A DNA stretch of 64,000 bases from CAYPNF01 sp964411985 (GTDB taxonomy: Bacteria; Verrucomicrobiota; Verrucomicrobiia; Limisphaerales; J093), in assembly GCA_964411985.1 (NCBI GenBank), contig CAYPNF010000005.1, positions 182,076 through 246,075 on the forward strand, in the 5' to 3' direction. Position 1 is the stretch's first letter, and every line of letters begins with the position of its first letter. Both the position numbers and the translations under genes were made by a program. Shown here in pieces: positions 33,139 to 41,800 of the stretch. Under the pieces are notes generated by a model, which worked only from the letters and a program-made list of their open reading frames with translations, had not been told where the DNA came from and ran no database searches.

Positions 33139-34527
33139 CTATCCTTTACGCTTGCAGCTGGATAGGGCTGGCCAAAGAAGGGCGCTCAATCGCATCCCAG
33201 CACGATAATTCCCCAGATCGAACTTCTCGTTGGGCGAGTGGGCGTTATCGTCCGGCAAACCCAACCCCAGAAGGAGCGTGTCGGCTCCGAGGATCTTACG
33301 GAAGTCGTTGACAATCGGGATAGATCCTCCTTCGCGCATGAGGACAGGTTTTGCTTCGAAGGCCTCTTCGAGTGCGCCCAATGCCGCCTTGGCATAGGGG
33401 TTGGTGGGGGAGAATAGGTAGGGTTCACCACCGTGCCCTTCCGTGATCGCAATGCGAACCGAAGGTGGGCAGATCGCCTTGAGGTATCGGCTCGCCAGAC
33501 GGGCAATCTTGGCTGGGTTCTGGTTTGGAACCAATCTCATGGTGATCTTGGCGCTGGCCCAAGACGGGATGATGGTTTTGCTGCCCTCTCCTTGGTAACC
33601 GCTCGTAAGGCCGTTGATCTCCAATGTCGGGCGTGCCGTTCGCTGCTCCCAGGCCGAGAACCCCTTCTCTCCGAACAATTCCCGCACTCCGAGGAATTTG
33701 GCGTATTTGGCCTTGTCGTAGGGCAGCCTAGCCAGCTGTTTTCGCTCGTAAGCGCTCAGCGCCTCCACATCATCATAGAATCCCGGAATCACCACGCGGC
33801 CCCGGCGATCACGAAGCTGGCCCAGGATTTGGCACAGGGCCATGGCTGGGTTGTCGACTGAGCCACCAAAGATGCCGGAATGGAGATCACGGTTGGGGCC
33901 AATGACTTTGACCTCCAATGCGGAGATGCCTCGTAAGCCGTAAGTCAGAGCCGGCATACCTTTCTGAGGAATGCCCGTGTCAGAGATGACTACCGCGTCG
34001 CAACTCAATTCCTTCCGGTATTTTTTGAGGAAATGGGCCAGGTTCGAGCTGCCGACTTCTTCTTCGCCTTCGATGATGAAGGTCAGGTCGCAGGGAAGGG
34101 AGGTTCCGGTCTTTAGATAGGCCTCGACGGCATTCAGGTGCGCCAGATGCTGGCCCTTATTGTCGCACGCCCCACGCCCATAGAGAACATCCCCCTCAAG
34201 CCTCGCCTCGAAGGGCGGTGATTTCCAGAGTTCAAACGGTTCAGCGGGTTGAACGTCATAGTGGCCGTAGACCAGGAAATGCGGCCGTTTACTGCCCTTG
34301 GAGCGCGGGGTGCTGGCTACGAGGACCGGGTTGCCAGGAGTGAGCCGAAGCTCCGCCTTCAGGCCGATCTCCTTGCATCGTCGGCAAGCCCATTCAGCGC
34401 ACTTCTTGAGGTCTTGAGCATGTTGAGGCTGAGCGGAAACGCTGGGAAACCGCACGTAGTCTACGAGAGAGTCGACAAAACGACGCTGGTTTTCTTGAAG
34501 GTAGGTCAGGATAGCTTGCATGGGCAT
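33139..34527 (-). CDS. M20-family metallopeptidase (dipeptidase-like)
   Basis: Encodes 462 residues. The zinc-site motifs are clear: Val-Tyr-Gly-His-Tyr-Asp-Val-Gln (first His and Asp), Tyr-Gly-Arg-Gly-Ala-Cys-Asp-Asn-Lys-Gly (bridging Asp) and Glu-Gly-Glu-Glu-Glu-Val-Gly-Ser (catalytic and binding Glu). A dimerization insert contains the conserved Leu-His-Ser-Gly-Xaa-Phe-Gly. Length and motifs fit dipeptidases of the ArgE/DapE/CPG2 superfamily that lack a signal peptide. Substrate is not predictable beyond peptides or acylated amino acids. It lies 55 bases upstream of leuS on the same strand and may share its transcript. An alternative ATG is at 34521. Confidence 0.92.
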   Translation of the reverse strand: MPMQAILTYLQENQRRFVDSLVDYVRFPSVSAQPQHAQDLKKCAEWACRRCKEIGLKAELRLTPGNPVLVASTPRSKGSKRPHFLVYGHYDVQPAEPFELWKSPPFEARLEGDVLYGRGACDNKGQHLAHLNAVEAYLKTGTSLPCDLTFIIEGEEEVGSSNLAHFLKKYRKELSCDAVVISDTGIPQKGMPALTYGLRGISALEVKVIGPNRDLHSGIFGGSVDNPAMALCQILGQLRDRRGRVVIPGFYDDVEALSAYERKQLARLPYDKAKYAKFLGVRELFGEKGFSAWEQRTARPTLEINGLTSGYQGEGSKTIIPSWASAKITMRLVPNQNPAKIARLASRYLKAICPPSVRIAITEGHGGEPYLFSPTNPYAKAALGALEEAFEAKPVLMREGGSIPIVNDFRKILGADTLLLGLGLPDDNAHSPNEKFDLGNYRAGMRLSALLWPALSSCKRKG

Positions 34528-34551
34528 GAAGAAGTCTCCGGCGAAACCGTA

Positions 34552-37500
34552 TCACTGCTTCTTGGGAGGAATCAAGTCCTTGATCATATCCAGCGGGCTT
34601 CGTTGTGCGGGAGCATTGGTGCCTCCAGTGGTAGCGTTGGTGCCCGCGATCGCGTTAGTCTTGATTATGTTGGTGTTGCGAGAGGTCCCTCCCTGGAGAA
34701 GGTTGCTCACTCCCTTCAGAATATCACCGGTTGTGCCCCCAGTGGGAGCATTGGTACCCCCCGTGGGAGCGTTGGTGCCGCGAGGGGTGCTGCCCTGGAG
34801 AAGGTTGCTCACTCCCTTTAGAATATCACCTGTTGACCCCTGGGTCGAGCCAGCCAGACTCCCGGCGAGGATCGCTGCGATCCTAACCTTGTCTGTTTCG
34901 ACCTTGGGATTGCCAACGGTACCCGAGACATTCACCATCGGCGGGAGTTCGATGTACTCTGTGCCAGGCATGGGCGTTCCCCCCACCAGCTTGAGTTGTT
35001 GGGCTAGACCCTTGCTGAGGGCAAAGCGCACGGGCAGACGAAGGGTGGAATTCGTGAGGGAGGGGGCTAAGGTGATCGATCCCTCCGAGGAGGCATAGAA
35101 GGCCGCGCTGGTTGTCAGGAGTCGCTTGACGTTCACCTTTCCTTGCCCAGCTGTTAGGTCGAGGTAGAACAGATTCAGAGGGGACTTGAGGAGATCATCC
35201 AGACGCAGCACTGATGCCATGACCGTCAAGAAGCCTTTCATGCGAGGCCCCATGACCTGGAGGTTCATGTTAGTCAGGCTAACGATGGCGTTGCCTTGCA
35301 GGTTCTTTTGGAGGTTGGGTCCGGTGACGCCGGCACCCTTGATTTGCGCGAGAGAGTAGAGGTTCCCAACGATCTGGCCTTTCAGATTCGGAGTAAACGT
35401 ATTCACGAAAGGCTCCAGGGGGAGGTTCTCAACGCTCCACCCCAGATCATATTGATAGCCGGGTTGGGTGAGGTTCGCCCTGCCTTGGAGACTGAGAGGA
35501 GCCCCGTTGACATTGAGAGCGAAAGGTTTCAGGGTCACGGTACCTTTCTGAACGAGGAGATTGGCAATCCAGTTCGTGACGGCAACCTCAGACAGATAAA
35601 GCCTGTCGATCTTGAGGTCCGCCTTCAAATCTTGAATCGGCAATTCCACGGGGAGTGGTTCGTTCTGGCCGATTGCGCCCGTCGCCGCTGGCGCAGGTTC
35701 AGCGGCTGCGGTCTGGTTGGTAACAAACAGATTCCACATGGGAGTGAAATCCAAAGATTCCGCCGCGATGCTCAGCGTGCTCGGGGCAGGGTTGGTCTTG
35801 CCCATATCCAGTCGCCCCTTGACCTGCAATTGGTTCTTTGCCCGTGGCGTCGGGGCAAGGGCGAGTTGAACCTCACGCAGGTCCAAGACAGAGCCCTTCT
35901 GAGACGCGTCGACTTTGAACTGAATGCTGAAGGGCGCGATGGGAAGCCGGTTTACCGGATCTTCGACAATGAGTTTGGCCAGTTCGGCAGAGGCCTGTAT
36001 CACCGATTCGTCCTGAGGGTTCAGCTTTGCCGTCCCTTTGCCGATGATTTGAGCGGAAACGAGTTTTCGGGGTGCCAAGGCAGCTTCGAGAAAGGGACGA
36101 AGCCCGACCTGGTTGAGGTTGGCGATGTTAAAGGTGAATTCGCCCGCCCTTGTTGAGAGATTCATCCTTCCTCCGAGGTCCAGAGTGCCGCCCGGATCGG
36201 TTCCCGATTGCAGAGCCAGCGTCCCACGGCGAATACTGAGTTGGTCGCCTTTGATCGCTAAGTCGCCATTCAGGCTCATTTGGTAATCCTGGAACTTCAT
36301 GTCTCCAGACCGGCCGTTGAATGAGCTCAAGACCACACTCGCCGTTACCACCTGGTCATCCTGTTTCCGGGTGTACAGACAGTTGATGCTCAGGTTTCCA
36401 CTGGTAGCCGCGATGGTAGGCGTTGCCAGAAGGCCTAGAGTCCGCGGCAGGTTCGCTTCCATGGCCACCTGAATATTGCTGTCCTTGGACTCCGTATTCA
36501 GGGTGGCAGAACCCGTTGAGGACACGAATACCTGTCCAGCTTGGGTACCCTCGAGCGCGAACTTGGTGACCTGGATCTGTTTGAAATCGGTGAGTTGCGC
36601 CGAGGCATTGAAGGTTGTCGTAACCCTGGAGATGCGGTTGGTGCCGATTACGGTTCCGAGATCTTGAACTCGGCTCGCCAGCTCGAGGTCAAGGACTTTG
36701 GCGTCCTGGCGCGCTGTGACCTTGCCCTCCGCATTTACCATTCCCGCAGTGATGTTGCTTCCCAGGAATAACCTCCAGTCTGCCAAGTTAAGATTGGTCA
36801 GGGAGAAGGGAATGGATGACTCCTTAATGCCATGTACGTTTCCTCCCCAGGCAAGATTCATGGGCTGGGCAAGTTTGGCAAGCATGAGCGGGCCGGTAGC
36901 CTGGGTTCCTTGAAGCGAAAAGACCTGCAGAATGCCGCTCTTTTCCTTCAGGTCGACGGACAATTCACACTCCAGTTTTAGGTTGACCGTGGGCGTGGCT
37001 GTCGTTTCTCCGACGCGGCTCACCGAGAAATTGCTCACCTGCAGGTTCGACTTGGCATGAACCACCTCGCCTCTGCGCGTGATATCCAGTTGCGCCGTGG
37101 AATTGATAGAGGTTTTCAGGAAGTCCCATCCCGCGAGGGTCCCAGCCAGGTTGAGAACGTTCCGGTCGATGTCGGTGATATCAATTTTGAGCGCCAGCTC
37201 GGATTTCATGAGATCCACTGGCCCCGCAGCCCGGATAACACCGAGTTTCTTCCCGGATTGCTCGAAGCGCAGTGCGAACTCCCGCAGCTCGCTGGCATTG
37301 AGATCGCACGCCAGTGTCGCTGAAAACCCAGAAAAATCCTTCAAATTGCCTAGGGCTTGGGTTACGGCGAGCTTGATCTCTCCCTTGGCGGAAGCAGGCG
37401 CAAGGTTGGGGTCCAGCGCGTAGTCGATGGTTCCGCCGATCCTGACCGCGAGGCCCTCCTTGGGTGTGGGTAATCCTTTCGCAGTGACGGTTCGGTTCGC

Positions 37501-38118
37501 ATCGGCGGATAGCGTTACCTTACCGGGTTGGCCGTTGGCCAAACGGTCTAGAAGCAGTTCCAAGTTGGTGATCTGGCTCTGTTCGAGGGTCCCGTCTTTG
37601 CCGCGAAGAACGTAGGAGGCCGTTCCTTTGGTTAGGACCACCTTTCCGACCTCCAGTCGTAGGGGGCCTCCGCCGCTGCCAGAGGCCGTTCTCTCCCCAC
37701 CTTGGAGGAGCGGGTCGAGGTTACTTTGGCCATCTGCTTGCTGTTCTAAGTGAAGGGTCGGGCTGGAAACAGCCACCTCCGACACCACCATGTTTCCTTT
37801 GAGAATGGATACCAGGGAGTAACGCGCCCGAATCTCCTGAGCTTCGAACAGCGGTTTGTCCCCGATCGTCTGAACGCGCAGTTGCCTGATCACCAACTGG
37901 CTGAAAGGGCTTAGCTCCACAGCTTCAGCCGTGATCTTGGCGTTCATGGAGGTCCCTGCGCGTGGAAGCACCACGCCCTTGATGAAGGCGCTGCTGGTGC
38001 CTACAAAATAGGCAACCAGAACCAGGAATACGAGGGCCGCCGCGCCAACGCCGATGCGTTTGCCCCAAACCGGGTCGGGTGGTCGGTTCTCGTTGGCTGG
38101 GTTCGATTTTTCTGCCAT
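34552..38118 (-). CDS. AsmA-like inner-membrane protein with repetitive C-terminal tail
   Basis: Encodes 1188 residues from the ATG at 38118; the frame is open to 38208. A cytoplasmic N-terminus of about 20 residues and one membrane helix (about 25-45) precede a very long periplasmic region. That region is rich in beta repeats with the AsmA/YhdP pattern: Ile-Thr-Ala-Glu-Ala-Val-Glu-Leu-Ser-Pro near 60, and in the last third Leu-Asn-Leu-Gln-Val-Met-Gly-Pro-Arg and an AsmA-C-like Val-Lys-Arg-Leu-Leu-Thr-Thr-Ser. AsmA-like proteins form lipid-conducting bridges between the membranes. The last 110 residues carry an unusual low-complexity tail with two copies of Gly-Asp-Ile-Leu-Lys-Gly-Val-Ser-Asn-Leu-Leu-Gln-Gly separated by Thr/Asn/Gly-rich stretches. 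Confidence 0.82.
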   Translation of the reverse strand: MAEKSNPANENRPPDPVWGKRIGVGAAALVFLVLVAYFVGTSSAFIKGVVLPRAGTSMNAKITAEAVELSPFSQLVIRQLRVQTIGDKPLFEAQEIRARYSLVSILKGNMVVSEVAVSSPTLHLEQQADGQSNLDPLLQGGERTASGSGGGPLRLEVGKVVLTKGTASYVLRGKDGTLEQSQITNLELLLDRLANGQPGKVTLSADANRTVTAKGLPTPKEGLAVRIGGTIDYALDPNLAPASAKGEIKLAVTQALGNLKDFSGFSATLACDLNASELREFALRFEQSGKKLGVIRAAGPVDLMKSELALKIDITDIDRNVLNLAGTLAGWDFLKTSINSTAQLDITRRGEVVHAKSNLQVSNFSVSRVGETTATPTVNLKLECELSVDLKEKSGILQVFSLQGTQATGPLMLAKLAQPMNLAWGGNVHGIKESSIPFSLTNLNLADWRLFLGSNITAGMVNAEGKVTARQDAKVLDLELASRVQDLGTVIGTNRISRVTTTFNASAQLTDFKQIQVTKFALEGTQAGQVFVSSTGSATLNTESKDSNIQVAMEANLPRTLGLLATPTIAATSGNLSINCLYTRKQDDQVVTASVVLSSFNGRSGDMKFQDYQMSLNGDLAIKGDQLSIRRGTLALQSGTDPGGTLDLGGRMNLSTRAGEFTFNIANLNQVGLRPFLEAALAPRKLVSAQIIGKGTAKLNPQDESVIQASAELAKLIVEDPVNRLPIAPFSIQFKVDASQKGSVLDLREVQLALAPTPRAKNQLQVKGRLDMGKTNPAPSTLSIAAESLDFTPMWNLFVTNQTAAAEPAPAATGAIGQNEPLPVELPIQDLKADLKIDRLYLSEVAVTNWIANLLVQKGTVTLKPFALNVNGAPLSLQGRANLTQPGYQYDLGWSVENLPLEPFVNTFTPNLKGQIVGNLYSLAQIKGAGVTGPNLQKNLQGNAIVSLTNMNLQVMGPRMKGFLTVMASVLRLDDLLKSPLNLFYLDLTAGQGKVNVKRLLTTSAAFYASSEGSITLAPSLTNSTLRLPVRFALSKGLAQQLKLVGGTPMPGTEYIELPPMVNVSGTVGNPKVETDKVRIAAILAGSLAGSTQGSTGDILKGVSNLLQGSTPRGTNAPTGGTNAPTGGTTGDILKGVSNLLQGGTSRNTNIIKTNAIAGTNATTGGTNAPAQRSPLDMIKDLIPPKKQ
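34691..34829. repeat. Direct repeat within the AsmA-like gene tail
   Basis: A 37-base segment at 34691-34727 recurs at 34793-34829 with two mismatches, a spacing of 102 bases (34 codons). It encodes the repeated Leu-Lys-Gly-Val-Ser-Asn-Leu-Leu-Gln-Gly block. The intervening DNA has several imperfect Asn-Ala-Pro-Thr-Gly-Gly-Thr codon repeats. In-frame duplication keeps the gene open. Confidence 0.85.
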
Positions 38119-38343
38119 AAGACTACGTCTCACTTTCTGAACGACGGCTCGCGTTTGGGCGAACACACAACATCCAATAGACGATACCGTTCCTTTGGCA
38201 TCCGTCAATCACCCTGCGAAAAGCCGACAATCATCGCGGAATGGGCCCTATGATGCTCCTGAGGTCGCAGAAGGAAGGCAAAACCACCGCTTGTCAAGCG
38301 CACTTGGGGTCTTTAGAATCAGCCCAATCAACATTGAACCGCA

Positions 38344-39672
38344 ATGAAAAAAACGAATAGTAAAGGCGCATTCCCTGGCATTTCCAGGATCTCATACGAG
38401 GGACCCAATTCAAAGAATCCACTGGCTTTCCGGCACTACAATCCGGAGGAAGTCGTGGAAGGCAAGACGATGAAGGAGCATCTACGCTTCTCCGTGACCT
38501 ACTGGCACACCTTCCGCGGCCAGTTGGCGGACATGTTTGGCGTCGGCACCGCCATCCGCCCTTGGGAAGACGGATCGAATTCCGTCGCCATGGCCCAGAA
38601 GCGCGCGCGGGTTGCTTTCGAGTTCATGGACAAGTTGGGTGCTCCTTATTACGCATTTCATGATCGCGATGTGGCTCCCGAGGGGAAGAGCCTCCGCGAG
38701 AGCAACAAGAACCTGGACGCCGTCGTCAAGGTTCTGAAAGAGGAACAGAAGCGGACGGGGATCAAATTGCTTTGGGGCACGGCTTGCCTCTTCGTCAATC
38801 CACGGTTTGTTCATGGCGCCTCGACCAGCTGCAACGCCGACGTCTTCGCATTTGCGGCGGCGCAGGTGAAAAAGGCCATTGAAGTGACCCATGAACTGGG
38901 AGGCGAAGGCTACGTTTTCTGGGGTGGGCGGGAAGGGTACAGTACCCTGCTCAACACCGACATGAAGCGGGAGATCGAGCACCTGGCCAAGTTCTTGCAC
39001 ATGGCCGTGGACTACAAGAAGAAGATTGGTTTTAAGGGACAATTCTACATCGAGCCCAAACCAAAAGAACCTACGAAACACCAGTACGACTCCGATGCGG
39101 CGGCATGTCTTAATTTCCTGCGAGAGTTCGATCTCCTGAAGGATTTCAAACTGAATATCGAGACGAACCACGCCACTTTGGCCGGTCACACGATGCAGCA
39201 TGAGCTGGAAACCGCCATCGCCGCGGATGCCTTGGGCTCCATCGATGCCAACACCGGTGATGTCATGCTCGGCTGGGATACCGACCAATTCCCCACCGAC
39301 GTCTATCTTACCACTCAGATCATGCTGAGTATCCTCAAAATGGGCGGTTTCACCACGGGGGGAACGAACTTCGATGCCAAGGTGCGTCGTGAGAGCTTCG
39401 AGCCAGTGGACCTCTTCCACGCGCACGTGGGCGGGATGGATGCGTTTGCGCGTGGGCTCAAGATTGCAGCGGCGATCCGCAAGGACGGTCGCCTCAGCGA
39501 GTTCGTCAAGCAGCGCTATAGCTCGTACGACAGCGGTGTTGGCGCCAGGATCGAAGCGGGCAAAGCCACCTTCGAGGAGTTGGAAGCTTACATGCTGAAG
39601 AAAGGCGATGTTACCGGCAACGTTTCGGGGCGTCAGGAGTATCTTGAGAACCTGATCAACGACTTCATTTAA
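38344..39672 (+). CDS. xylA: Xylose isomerase
   Basis: Interconverts D-xylose and D-xylulose in the cytoplasm, with Mg, Mn or Co. At 442 residues it is a class II (long) XylA. Diagnostic segments include Trp-His-Thr-Phe-Arg-Gly, Ala-Phe-His-Asp-Arg-Asp (catalytic His and Asp), Trp-Gly-Gly-Arg-Glu-Gly-Tyr, Ile-Glu-Pro-Lys-Pro-Lys-Glu-Pro-Thr-Lys-His (metal Glu and catalytic Lys), and Phe-Asp-Ala-Lys-Val-Arg-Arg-Glu-Ser. No xylulokinase is adjacent. A clear terminator follows, so it is probably monocistronic. With the glycosidases at the end of the window it fits a plant- or algal-polysaccharide lifestyle, though that is an inference. Confidence 0.97.
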   Translation: MKKTNSKGAFPGISRISYEGPNSKNPLAFRHYNPEEVVEGKTMKEHLRFSVTYWHTFRGQLADMFGVGTAIRPWEDGSNSVAMAQKRARVAFEFMDKLGAPYYAFHDRDVAPEGKSLRESNKNLDAVVKVLKEEQKRTGIKLLWGTACLFVNPRFVHGASTSCNADVFAFAAAQVKKAIEVTHELGGEGYVFWGGREGYSTLLNTDMKREIEHLAKFLHMAVDYKKKIGFKGQFYIEPKPKEPTKHQYDSDAAACLNFLREFDLLKDFKLNIETNHATLAGHTMQHELETAIAADALGSIDANTGDVMLGWDTDQFPTDVYLTTQIMLSILKMGGFTTGGTNFDAKVRRESFEPVDLFHAHVGGMDAFARGLKIAAAIRKDGRLSEFVKQRYSSYDSGVGARIEAGKATFEELEAYMLKKGDVTGNVSGRQEYLENLINDFI

Positions 39673-39718
39673 GTTGAGACAGGCCATTCCTGGTTGGATT
39701 TAACTGCTTGATTGACAG

Positions 39719-39751
39719 GGGATGGTTGCCGAAAGGTGACCATCCCTTTTT
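39719..39751 (+). terminator. Intrinsic terminator after xylA
   Basis: An eight-base-pair perfect stem, GGGATGGT (39719-39726) with ACCATCCC (39739-39746), encloses a 12-base loop and is followed by five T. It lies 46 bases after the xylA stop. Confidence 0.9.
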
Positions 39752-39799
39752 CGCCCCCCATACGAAGCCTCTCTGTTCCGGTTACGGTTCTGTTTGCTC

Positions 39800-40705
39800 A
39801 TGAAACTCTACAGTTTTCTGGTAGGTTCGAGCCCTCGAGCTGGGGTGGAAGTGGCGGGGCAGATTTTGGATGTGGCTGCCGCGTACGAGGTCTATCTGCA
39901 TCAGAAGGGGCCTCGCCCGGGATGGCCACCTCGATTGCCGGGCAGCCTGCAATCCGTTTTGCGAGGGGGGGTGTTGGCGCGGGAGATGTTGCAGGAGTTA
40001 TCGGCCTGGGCTGCTCGCCGGCCCGCGGTGCCCGTGGGGACTCGACTCCATTATCTGTTTGGCGAAGTGACGCTCCTTCCACCGGTTTCTGCACCAGGAA
40101 AGATCCTTTGTTTGGATTGTGACCAGGAGTGCAGGGGAGTTGGAGGCTGTATCCGGAATGCGCGTGGCAAGTTTGCATCGAGCCTCGCGGCCGCTTTCGA
40201 GCCCACACTTCTTGACTCCCGAGGCAGGGAGGTGCGGGTGGTGCCTCGTATCGGGCTGGTGATGGGGGCAGCTCGTGATGTAGGGCACACGCAAGCTGTT
40301 TCGGGGGCGGTTTTTGGTTTTCAAGTGGTGATCGATTGTCAGACGGTGCCGGTCCCTGGTGAAGAGACTCAGGCGTTTCTTCACGAAAACTCGCCGGGTT
40401 TCACCCCGGTTTCGGCGGCGTTGTTTTGCCTCCCAGTCGATGTGGCCGAGGTGAAATTGCGGTGGCTGCTGGAGTCCCCTGGCGAAGAGCGCGCTCAAGG
40501 TGAGGTGAGTTTTGCGATGGACTGGATGGAAGCAGTTCTCTCAGAGACTGGCTCGAACCTGGGTCTGGCCATTGGGGATCTGGTGGCCGTGCAAAGCGCT
40601 CTCACTCCAGCCTTGCGGCTGCGCCCAGGCTCAAGACTGGTCTGCGAGTCTCCTGGCTACGCTGCGGTAACGTTGGAAATGAAACGCCCTGCACCTGCTG
40701 CCTGA
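39800..40705 (+). CDS. Divergent fumarylacetoacetate hydrolase (FAH)-like protein
   Basis: Encodes 301 residues from the ATG at 39800 (a TTG at 39794 is in frame). The start (Met-Lys-Leu-Tyr-Ser-Phe, then Gly-Gln-Ile-Leu-Asp-Val-Ala-Ala-Ala-Tyr) and the middle Leu-Leu-Pro-Pro-Val-Ser-Ala-Pro-Gly-Lys-Ile-Leu-Cys-Leu match the FAH-family layout, in which this segment reads PPVPxPGKIICVGxNY. The downstream metal-binding pattern (ExE, then Asp) and the His lid are not recognisable. It contains four Cys near 113-128, an unusual trait. It may be a non-catalytic or re-purposed member. It follows the xylA terminator and converges with the Tat-exported protein gene. Confidence 0.5.
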   Translation: MKLYSFLVGSSPRAGVEVAGQILDVAAAYEVYLHQKGPRPGWPPRLPGSLQSVLRGGVLAREMLQELSAWAARRPAVPVGTRLHYLFGEVTLLPPVSAPGKILCLDCDQECRGVGGCIRNARGKFASSLAAAFEPTLLDSRGREVRVVPRIGLVMGAARDVGHTQAVSGAVFGFQVVIDCQTVPVPGEETQAFLHENSPGFTPVSAALFCLPVDVAEVKLRWLLESPGEERAQGEVSFAMDWMEAVLSETGSNLGLAIGDLVAVQSALTPALRLRPGSRLVCESPGYAAVTLEMKRPAPAA

Positions 40706-40774
40706 CCGCTCCACCGAGGAAACCCGTCCGAGTCGATTCTCTTGGCTGCCTCGGCAACCGCAACGCAGGTCAAA

Positions 40775-41764
40775 CTACGCGCACCAGGCACGCTGCCGGC
40801 TCTGCGCGCCCTTGACCGTCTCCGCCGCAATGACTGCGTTCTCGGCGACTTGAAAATCAAACATGCCAACGGCGGCAAAATCAGCACCGTTCTCAAAAGC
40901 ATGCCTGAATCCTGCCTTGGGATGAATGGCTCCCGCTGCGAGTACTTTGTAGGCGATCCAGGGACGGTCTAGTTCCGACATGTAGGCGATCGTCTCCTTC
41001 GGGTCCTGACACCAATAGTTGTCGATGCTATAATTGTCGATGACTTCTTTCATCTGATCAGGGCGTTGCGCCGACCAGTACCCCTTTTCATGCAGGGTCT
41101 TCATGTAGAAGTCCGGCTTGCCGCCCGCCTCCTCCACCGCCTTGATGGTGCGTAGTTCATGTCCCGCCACGCCTGAAATCATTCCGTGGTCCTTGATGAT
41201 GGACATCAACGCCACGATCTTCTTTGTGTCTCCTTCCCTCGTCCAGGCGTCGCTCAGGTTCCCCAGCAGGAAAGCCCCCACCGCCCCAGCGTCCTTCGCC
41301 TGTTTCACCGAGGTTTTGAGGTCGGTCTTGGAAGGGTTGATCTGCGCAAGGTACTGCATCTTCCCGCCCTGGGCGCGGTACCGCTCGTAGACGGCTGCTG
41401 CTCGGGGATCGGCCGGGTAGAAAATCATCGTATTGACCCCGTGCCGCTCGCAGAGGGCCCATGTTTCCATGATCTTCTCGTCGGTGAAATAGTGTCGGAG
41501 CAGCGGGGATACATAGATCAGATCGCGGCTGTGGGCATACCCACTGATGAGGTTACCTCCGCAGATCAGTCGGCCGATGTGCACGGAACCGATTTTGCCC
41601 GTGGGCATGTTGCCCAGCGGGGGAGACACTGTTGCGCCTGCCTCTTTCTCGGCGCCTTGAGCCTTGAGGACATACTCCTCCACACTCATGATGAACGGGG
41701 CAGCGATACCAAGGGCGGTGGACTTCTTCAGGAAGTTGCGGCGACTGGCTGGACGGTTTTTCAT
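40775..41764 (-). CDS. Tat-exported TIM-barrel protein (aldo/keto reductase-like)
   Basis: Encodes 329 residues from the ATG at 41764. A twin-arginine signal is evident: Ser-Arg-Arg-Asn-Phe-Leu-Lys-Lys, then a hydrophobic stretch. The body has alternating beta/alpha segments with Ile-Gly-Arg-Leu-Ile-Cys-Gly-Gly-Asn-Leu-Ile-Ser-Gly near 70, Gly-Val-Asn-Thr-Met-Ile-Phe, and Gly-Ala-Val-Gly-Ala-Phe-Leu-Leu-Gly-Asn. These recall aldo/keto-reductase-like proteins that PVC bacteria export by Tat. The classical Asp-Tyr-Lys-His tetrad is not confidently located. A redox cofactor loaded in the cytoplasm would explain Tat export. Function remains unassigned. Confidence 0.7.
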   Translation of the reverse strand: MKNRPASRRNFLKKSTALGIAAPFIMSVEEYVLKAQGAEKEAGATVSPPLGNMPTGKIGSVHIGRLICGGNLISGYAHSRDLIYVSPLLRHYFTDEKIMETWALCERHGVNTMIFYPADPRAAAVYERYRAQGGKMQYLAQINPSKTDLKTSVKQAKDAGAVGAFLLGNLSDAWTREGDTKKIVALMSIIKDHGMISGVAGHELRTIKAVEEAGGKPDFYMKTLHEKGYWSAQRPDQMKEVIDNYSIDNYWCQDPKETIAYMSELDRPWIAYKVLAAGAIHPKAGFRHAFENGADFAAVGMFDFQVAENAVIAAETVKGAQSRQRAWCA

Positions 41765-41800
41765 AGCTGGGCTTCCATTCCAGCCAGTTACCAGCAAATG

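Noticed and set aside
38482..39687. Minus-strand open frame of about 400 codons opposite xylA
   Set aside because: xylA is unambiguous on the plus strand; the antisense frame has no domain or plausible start signal.
39829..39850. GGTTCGAGCCC, which resembles a tRNA T-arm
   Set aside because: It lies inside the FAH-like coding sequence and has no acceptor, D-arm or anticodon stem around it.
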